Part shown: positions 5,869 to 10,939 of the stretch, piece after piece
Layout: each line of letters starts with the position of its first letter
Numbering within the stretch: position 1 is the first letter of the stretch
Source of the DNA: WHSV01 sp050693975
Lineage (GTDB): Bacteria > Actinomycetota > CADDZG01 > WHSQ01
NCBI GenBank assembly: GCA_050693975.1
Contig: JBOGWV010000053.1
Location: 1 to 10,939 of the forward strand
Length of the DNA: 10,939 bases
Direction: 5' to 3'
Position numbers and translations under genes: made by a program
Notes under the pieces: model-generated
The model's database searches: none
What the model was told of the DNA's origin: nothing
What the model saw: only the letters and a program-made list of their open reading frames with translations

Positions 5869-7464
5869 CTAGCTCGTCCCATCGTCGTGCAGAATCACGC
5901 GGCGAATGATCTTAGCGGCGGGCGGAGGCACATCGACCACTCGAACCTCCAGACCGGCCTCCCTGATCTCACCGATCAGATCCCGCAGCGCGAGCGCACC
6001 CGAAAGATCGATCCTGCCGAAACCGTCGAGATGAACCACCAGCGAGCGGGCCTCGGGGTGATGAGCCAGCAATCGACCGACCTCCTCATCGAGTCCCGGA
6101 GCCGATGCAAAGTACAGGACTCCGCTGGGGCGGACGTGCAGATCGCCTTCGTCGACCCAGGAGGGGATCGAGATGCGCATCTCTCGCCACAGGTGAGCGG
6201 CGATCGCCAGAGCGATACCCACGACCACCGCGATCTCGATGTGTGGAGCCAGTGCCAGCGTCAACCCCAATGTGAGGAGCGCGACGTAGAACTGAACTCT
6301 GGCGACCTTGCGGTACTGCCGCAGCGAGCGAACGTCTATCAATGAGATGCTCGCCAGAATGACAATGGCCGCGAGAGTCGCGGTTGGCAGCCGCGCAAGC
6401 AGACCCAGCGCAGGCAGGGCCGCCAGTGCGAGCGCACCGGTGATCGCCTGGCTCCAGCGCGTGCGAGCCCCCGCAACGCGATTGAGTGCGCTGCGCGAGA
6501 ACGATGCACCTACCGTGTAGCCACCCGCGAGCCCGGACGCAACGTTGGCCAGGCCCTGGCTGACGAACTCACGGTTGGGCTCCCACAGCTCGCGGTCCTC
6601 GATTGCGTAGCGTCGGGCGATGGCCGTCGGCTCCGCGAACCCGACCACCGCGATCACCACGCCCGAAAGCAACAGCGACGGCAGCGAGCTCCAGGGAAGT
6701 TCCAGTGGCGACCCGGGCAGCCCCACTGCGACGTCTCCCACGACCGGACCGCCGTAGTCGGCCAGAGCGCTCGCGAGCGCGCACACCACCACCGCGACCA
6801 GCACCCCGGGGAACAGCAAGTGCACCTTCCTTCCAACTCCGACGCACGCGCCGGTTATCACTACGAATCCAAGCGCGCCGAGATCCCATGCCGAGGGATC
6901 CGCGAGCGCACGCAGCGCCGCGACGATGGAGTTGGTCTCCTCGGCGTCGACTCCCAGCGCTCCGGGAACCTGTGACGCGATGATCAGCGCTCCGGCGGCG
7001 GACGTAAAACCAACGATCACCGGTTGCGACATGAGATAGGCGATCGCGCCGGCTCGCACCAGCCCGATTGCGACGCGCACGATCCCAACCACAATTGCGA
7101 GCAACGCGGCGAGGGCCACGTAGTCGCTCGAAAAGGGAGCGGCCACGGAACTGAGAGCACCAAACGTCAACAAGGACGCGACCGCGGTCGGGCCCGTTTG
7201 GAGATAGCGAGACGATGCGAAGACGAAGGCCGCCAGAGGCGCGACCGCCGCGGCGTAGAGGCCGTAGCTGGGAGGGAGCCCGGCGAGGCCCGCGTAGGCC
7301 ATCGCCTGCGGCACGAGTACGAAGGCCACGCTGACTCCCGCTACGGCGTCGCCCCATTGTGGCCGGCCGATACCACCGGGGTTAATGGATCCTGCGCGGG
7401 GGCCCGGCTTGCCTAGACGCGCCCACCTCGGCGGCGCGCGGCCCGGCCTATCCCGACCCAACAT
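5869..7464 (-). CDS. SulP/SLC26-family anion transporter with C-terminal STAS domain
   Basis: Inner-membrane protein of 531 residues. The transport domain (about 38-428) shows SulP signatures: VPQAMAYAGLAGLPPSYGL (51-69) in helix 1, LQTGPTAVASLL (88-99) in helix 3, GFAEPTAIARRYA (275-287) with E278 in helix 8, and SFSRSALNRVAGARTRWS (321-338). A STAS domain follows (about 437-525) with VLYFASAPGLDEEVG and DLSGALALRDLI (486-497). SulP proteins move sulfate, bicarbonate or other anions, usually with H+ or Na+; the sequence does not settle which. The first 35 residues are rich in Arg, Pro and Gly and overlap the chaperone gene by 17 bases; a later start is possible, but I see none with a better ribosome site. 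It is the last gene of the molybdoenzyme unit, which hints at a sulfur oxyanion substrate or product, by context only. Confidence 0.9.
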   Translation of the reverse strand: MLGRDRPGRAPPRWARLGKPGPRAGSINPGGIGRPQWGDAVAGVSVAFVLVPQAMAYAGLAGLPPSYGLYAAAVAPLAAFVFASSRYLQTGPTAVASLLTFGALSSVAAPFSSDYVALAALLAIVVGIVRVAIGLVRAGAIAYLMSQPVIVGFTSAAGALIIASQVPGALGVDAEETNSIVAALRALADPSAWDLGALGFVVITGACVGVGRKVHLLFPGVLVAVVVCALASALADYGGPVVGDVAVGLPGSPLELPWSSLPSLLLSGVVIAVVGFAEPTAIARRYAIEDRELWEPNREFVSQGLANVASGLAGGYTVGASFSRSALNRVAGARTRWSQAITGALALAALPALGLLARLPTATLAAIVILASISLIDVRSLRQYRKVARVQFYVALLTLGLTLALAPHIEIAVVVGIALAIAAHLWREMRISIPSWVDEGDLHVRPSGVLYFASAPGLDEEVGRLLAHHPEARSLVVHLDGFGRIDLSGALALRDLIGEIREAGLEVRVVDVPPPAAKIIRRVILHDDGTS

Positions 7465-8329
7465 CGGTGGTGGCGGGTCCTCGTGTGAGGTTCCCTAGCA
7501 CAGTCGCCGTGTGCCGCGCCCGTCCGGCCCACCAGCGCGCGACGTCGCCTCGCCCTGTCTGAGCGGTCTTGTGGATATCGATCCACGTGGTCGCCTCGGA
7601 TGCGAGCCAGTCCATGACCGCGTAGGCGTCCTGCTCGAGCATCGAGCGAAGGATGAAGGCCCGCTCTCCAAGTCGCACGCCAACTCCGATCTGGCCCGCC
7701 CCTCGTGCCAGATCGGCACGCGTCAGAATCATGCCACTGCGAACCGGGGCCAGGAGTGCCTGAGTCCAATCTCGTGAAGCCGCGCCGTCGTCCGGCAGCC
7801 CGGGGGCTTCCCGCAGCGCAAGTGGAAGCTCCGACGGCGGTGCCATACCGGCCTCTTCCGCCGTAAGCATGGCGCGCAGCACCTTCGCCCAGCCGGCGCA
7901 GGGGGCCGGCGCGCCATCCATCTTGTGAAGGTAGGGAGCCAGCCAGCTCGAGAGATGTTCCCAAAGCAGTGCCGAGCGCGCCCGCTCGAGTAACGCGCCT
8001 CGCGCGGAGTCGGGCTCGTCTTCGATCGCCTCGATCAGCGAGGCATAGAGGCCGAGCAACGCGGCGAGATGATCGGGTTCCGGGGGGGGAGTCAGCCCCA
8101 GCGCCCGCCAGAAGCCCGCCACGCGGTCGCGGGCCTCGCCGCCGAGCATGCCCTCGGCCCCCAGGTACACAGAGGAATAGGGATAAAGCTGCAGTACGAA
8201 GCTCTCGACGAACTCGTCTGGGCCCGGCGCGCGCTCGAGCCCCAGCGCCTCCGCGAGCACCGGGGAGTGGGGGGTGGGTGGTTCGCACAAGGCGCCTAGC
8301 GCCCGCACGATCTCTGCGGTGCCGTTCAT
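7448..8329 (-). CDS. TorD/DmsD-family molybdoenzyme maturation chaperone with C-terminal extension
   Basis: Cytoplasmic all-helical protein of 293 residues. Residues about 35-150 carry the TorD-family pattern: EFVESFVLQLYPYSSVYLG helix, then PPEPDHLAALLGLYASLIEA (82-101), the conserved E-x-DH-LA motif, and a WEHLSSWLAPYLHKM helix (123-137). Such chaperones bind the leader of a bis-MGD enzyme, protect the apoprotein and aid cofactor insertion before Tat export. The usual family length is about 200 residues. Here about 100 more follow, with a block at 191-210 (LLAPVRSGMILTRADLARG) and an amphipathic stretch to about 275 whose function I do not recognise. Its ATG overlaps the stop of the molybdoenzyme gene in an ATGA (8326-8329), and GGAGAGGT stands 6 bases upstream, so the start is firm and translation is probably coupled. 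The obvious client is the upstream enzyme. Confidence 0.85.
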   Translation of the reverse strand: MNGTAEIVRALGALCEPPTPHSPVLAEALGLERAPGPDEFVESFVLQLYPYSSVYLGAEGMLGGEARDRVAGFWRALGLTPPPEPDHLAALLGLYASLIEAIEDEPDSARGALLERARSALLWEHLSSWLAPYLHKMDGAPAPCAGWAKVLRAMLTAEEAGMAPPSELPLALREAPGLPDDGAASRDWTQALLAPVRSGMILTRADLARGAGQIGVGVRLGERAFILRSMLEQDAYAVMDWLASEATTWIDIHKTAQTGRGDVARWWAGRARHTATVLGNLTRGPATTDVGSG

Positions 8330-10939
8330 CGACGCACCTCTCCGAGTTCGAAGACCTCTCTGGCGGGCTTGAGCGGTCGCATCATCCAGTAGGGCCGCCG
8401 CGTCGCGTTCGGTGAGTGGCCCGGGGCGTCGCGCGTCAACTCGAGCCAGTTCTGATAGACGTTGCGCGCTTTCTCCGTGTCGACGAAGATGTCACCGTAG
8501 GCGTCGTCGGTCTTCGCCGGCGTGACTCCGACGATTTGGTGCCAGCAATGCTGGCCCGAGATTGGATCGGGGTGCACCGAGAAGGTGAGGTTCTGGTGCA
8601 CGCCGACGTCCGTCCACCAGATCCTCATGGTGTCGGGATCGGTAGACTCGTAGGGAGTCACTCCCCTCCTCTGACGCATGCTCCAAGATGTCCCCTCGCG
8701 GTCGAGCGCCACCGAGGCCATCATCTGAGACTGCCCCACGTCGGTTAGCTTCCAGCGACCCATGTGGTGGCTGCAGGCGACGACGCCGGGACGGATCGAT
8801 TCGGTGATCCACGCCTTGACGACGAAATAGCCGATTTCGGTCGCTACGCGCACGAGCGATCCCTGTCCGATCCCGCGCTCGGCCGCGTCTCCCGGATGGA
8901 TCCACAGAGGATTGGTGTGCGCGATCTCGTCCAGCCACTTGGCGTTGGCGCTGCGCGTGTGCACTTGCACCGGCAGTCTGAAGGTGGATATCAGCACCAT
9001 CTGTCCGGGATCAAGGTGACGAGGATGGACATGGCTCTCGATGTAAGTCGGGAGCGCGTACTCACCCCAGCCCCATTCGGCGAGCGTGCTGGAGTAGAAC
9101 TCGAGCTTTCCGCTGGGGGTCGGGAAACCCTGGCGGACGCTGCCGTCGGCCACCCTCACGCCCACGGGGCTGCGCCCCTGAGCGTCGTGCTCCGGTTCGC
9201 CCTGGGGCACGATGTTGGGCCCGCCGGGCTTGGGGGTGGGCGCGTACACTCGGCCGAATTCGTTGGACACGGCGCCGGTCAGCTCGTCGTTCGGCACCTC
9301 GCGCTCGTGCACCGCGCCGATCTTCTTGGCGACCTCGAAGGCACCGTAACGGCGCATGTACTCGAGCGGTGTGAGTCCCTCCGAGTCCGCGGCCTCGGGC
9401 AGGCCGGGGATCGAGTTCTCGAAGATCCACTCGTAGTACTCGTCCACCGAGAGCTTGGTCCCGGGTTCGCGCTTGGACTCGTGAAATCGCCGGATGCCGA
9501 GTGACCCGTCGGGATCGATCCGCCAGGACATCTCGATCCAGAACTGGTTCTCCTCCCACACGTCGCCCGGGTTGGTGGCACGGGTATCGCCGACGCTCTC
9601 GCCGGAACGCTCGCGCGCGGTTCGCAGAACCGGTTGGCGAAAGGCCACCCACTGGGCGTCGTACTGCTCGTAGGAATGAAGGTCGTGCCGCTCGGAACCG
9701 TGGCCCATAGGAAGGATGTAGTCGGCGAAATAGGCGGTCTCGTTCCACGTCGGCGTCAGCGCCACATGGCAGCCGACTAGGTCTTCATCGGACAGGGCTT
9801 CGATCCACGAATACCCGTCCGGATTGGTCCACACGGGGTTGTAGACGCGCGAGAAATAAACGTCGAGCTTGCCGCGTCCCTCGTTTAGGAAGTGCGGGAG
9901 CAGAAAGGACATCTCGTTGAGTGCCAGCGGGTACTCGAGAGGCCACGTCAGCTCGTTCCAAACCAGCGGGTGCGGTGGTGTGTGCATGGGCCTGGGTACG
10001 AACTTGTTCCATGCATTCGGAAACGTCCCGCCCTCCGATGCCACCGCGCCCATCAGACAGTTGAGAAAGAACAGCGCACGCGCGACGGCCCAGCCTCCGT
10101 AGTTACCCGCCGCCGCCGAGCGCCAGTTGTGCGTGGACAGACGGGTGCCGGCACCCGCGATCACCTCTGCAAGCTCGGCTACGACGGAGGCATCGACTCC
10201 GGACTCGGCGGCGGCGAAGTCAATGGTGTACGAGGCATAGGTGTCCTTGAGAATGGCCTCGAAGGACTCGAACGACCGCTCGACGTCCGGATGCTCGCTC
10301 GCCAGAAACTCCTGCCAGTTCCACCATCGGCGCACGAAGTTGCGATCGTAAAGATTGTTTTGAATCAGGTAGTTGGCGATGGCGAGAAGGATCGCCGCTT
10401 CGGAGCCCGGCCACGGCGAGACCCAGTAGTCGGCGTGCGTCGCAGTGTTGGACAACCGCGTGTCGAACACGATGAGCTTGGCGCCGCGCTCTTTTGCATC
10501 TATCACCCGTTGTGCGTGCGGGTTGAAGTAGTGGCCCGTCTCGAGGTGCGAGCTAATCAAAAATATGACGTCGGCGTTGGCATGATCGGGGCTGGGCCGG
10601 TCGATCCCCATCCAGAAGTGGTAGCCGGCGCGCGCTCCGCTCGAGCACACGTTGGTGTGCGAGTTGTGGCCGTCCACTCCCCACGACGCGAGCACGCGTT
10701 CCGTGAAGCCATCCTCTCCGGGGCGGCCGACGTGATACATGATCTCGTTGTGCCGCCGCTCGACGATCGCCTTTCTGAGACGAGCTGCAATGTCGTCGAG
10801 AGCCTCGTCCCACGAGACCTGTTCCCACCGGCCCTCGCCGCGCGCTCCCGCGCGCTTGAGCGGATGCAGGATCCGATCCGGGTCGGTGATCTGGTTCAGC
10901 GTGGCCGGTCCCTTGGCGCAATTGCGACCGCGCGAACCC
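8326..10939 (-). CDS. DMSO-reductase-family molybdopterin oxidoreductase, catalytic subunit (5' end outside window)
   Basis: The open frame runs through the window edge; 870 residues are visible, and an internal ATG at 10740 is not the start. Numbering from the edge, RGRNCAKG (3-10) holds the last cysteine of the N-terminal 4Fe-4S motif, followed by ITDPDRILHPLKR and WEQVSWDEALDDIA (38-51). HTNVCSSGARAG (94-105) places Cys98 where the Mo ligand lies in formate dehydrogenase and polysulfide/thiosulfate reductase types. DTRLSNTATHADYWVSPWPG (159-178) binds the pterin dinucleotide. The C-terminal dinucleotide-binding domain spans about 637-760, with NPLWIHPGDAAERGI (676-690) and SHHMGRW (723-729). 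A TPSGKLEFYS stretch (607-616) is common in PsrA/PhsA/SoeA-like enzymes. Full length would be about 930-1000 residues. It is a bis-MGD redox enzyme, probably Tat-exported or membrane-facing, but the signal peptide is not visible. Substrate unknown: sulfite, polysulfide, tetrathionate or another oxyanion are possible. Electron-transfer subunits, if any, must lie upstream outside the window. Confidence 0.93.
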   Translation of the reverse strand, partial: GSRGRNCAKGPATLNQITDPDRILHPLKRAGARGEGRWEQVSWDEALDDIAARLRKAIVERRHNEIMYHVGRPGEDGFTERVLASWGVDGHNSHTNVCSSGARAGYHFWMGIDRPSPDHANADVIFLISSHLETGHYFNPHAQRVIDAKERGAKLIVFDTRLSNTATHADYWVSPWPGSEAAILLAIANYLIQNNLYDRNFVRRWWNWQEFLASEHPDVERSFESFEAILKDTYASYTIDFAAAESGVDASVVAELAEVIAGAGTRLSTHNWRSAAAGNYGGWAVARALFFLNCLMGAVASEGGTFPNAWNKFVPRPMHTPPHPLVWNELTWPLEYPLALNEMSFLLPHFLNEGRGKLDVYFSRVYNPVWTNPDGYSWIEALSDEDLVGCHVALTPTWNETAYFADYILPMGHGSERHDLHSYEQYDAQWVAFRQPVLRTARERSGESVGDTRATNPGDVWEENQFWIEMSWRIDPDGSLGIRRFHESKREPGTKLSVDEYYEWIFENSIPGLPEAADSEGLTPLEYMRRYGAFEVAKKIGAVHEREVPNDELTGAVSNEFGRVYAPTPKPGGPNIVPQGEPEHDAQGRSPVGVRVADGSVRQGFPTPSGKLEFYSSTLAEWGWGEYALPTYIESHVHPRHLDPGQMVLISTFRLPVQVHTRSANAKWLDEIAHTNPLWIHPGDAAERGIGQGSLVRVATEIGYFVVKAWITESIRPGVVACSHHMGRWKLTDVGQSQMMASVALDREGTSWSMRQRRGVTPYESTDPDTMRIWWTDVGVHQNLTFSVHPDPISGQHCWHQIVGVTPAKTDDAYGDIFVDTEKARNVYQNWLELTRDAPGHSPNATRRPYWMMRPLKPAREVFELGEVRR
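8336..8343 (-). promoter_or_regulatory. Shine-Dalgarno site of the TorD-like chaperone gene
   Basis: The minus strand reads GGAGAGGT within the last codons of the molybdoenzyme gene, 6 bases before the ATG at 8329-8327. It fixes the chaperone start and supports independent or coupled initiation at the ATGA overlap. Confidence 0.65.

Noticed and set aside
4679..5872. Open frame of 397 codons on the plus strand in another frame of permease copy 2
   Set aside because: Low-complexity Arg/Gly/Pro/His composition; the real frame is a clear KimA-like tail conserved with copy 1.
7413..8288. Open frame of 291 codons on the minus strand overlapping the TorD-like gene
   Set aside because: The competing frame has the TorD motif, a good ribosome site and an ATGA overlap with the upstream gene; this one is Arg/Gly-rich without a motif.
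8764..9504. Open frame of 246 codons on the plus strand inside the molybdoenzyme gene
   Set aside because: Antisense to a conserved catalytic subunit and without recognisable domains.
10738..10740. ATG at 10740 as the start of the molybdoenzyme gene
   Set aside because: The same frame stays open to the window edge and encodes the end of the 4Fe-4S domain (RGRNCAKG and WDEALDDIA), so the true start lies outside.

Overview
The window is GC-rich and almost fully coding. The longest stretch without a gene is 84 bases (788-871). The left half matches a gene neighbourhood I know from Actinomycetota: the Mycobacterium tuberculosis region around Rv2690c to Rv2694c holds an APC-type permease, the TrkA-type proteins CeoB and CeoC, and a small OB-fold protein. 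I infer an actinobacterium, probably not a close relative of mycobacteria because the gene order differs. I cannot place it lower than phylum.

Left part (1-5843), a probable potassium-handling block. On the minus strand are ceoB (complete) and ceoC (first 37 codons only, cut by the window edge), both NAD-binding RCK/TrkA proteins. Diverging from them on the plus strand are an OB-fold protein and two tandem permeases of about 760 residues. The permeases resemble the proton-coupled potassium importer KimA (YdaO, KUP family). The acidic, hydroxyl and tyrosine residues I recall as the K+ site of KimA are present in both copies at matching spacing. The copies align without a gap over about 750 residues, so they come from a tandem duplication. 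Each also carries what looks like a doubled cytoplasmic C-terminal domain.

Right part (5869-10939), a minus-strand unit transcribed toward the permeases. It starts with the catalytic subunit of a DMSO-reductase-family bis-MGD molybdoenzyme (5' end outside the window; a cysteine sits in the Mo-ligand position). A TorD-like maturation chaperone with a long C-terminal extension overlaps it by 4 bases. A SulP-family anion transporter with a STAS domain overlaps the chaperone by 17 bases. The tight overlaps suggest one co-expressed unit: an enzyme, its cofactor-insertion chaperone and an anion transporter. A sulfur-oxyanion substrate is a reasonable guess but is not proven by the sequence.

The two blocks converge at about 5844-5868, where there is only a short hairpin. 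I see no tRNA, rRNA, insertion sequence, CRISPR array or phage gene. The clearest unusual points are the duplicated KimA-like pair with doubled C-terminal domains next to RCK proteins, and the molybdoenzyme / extended TorD / SulP unit.
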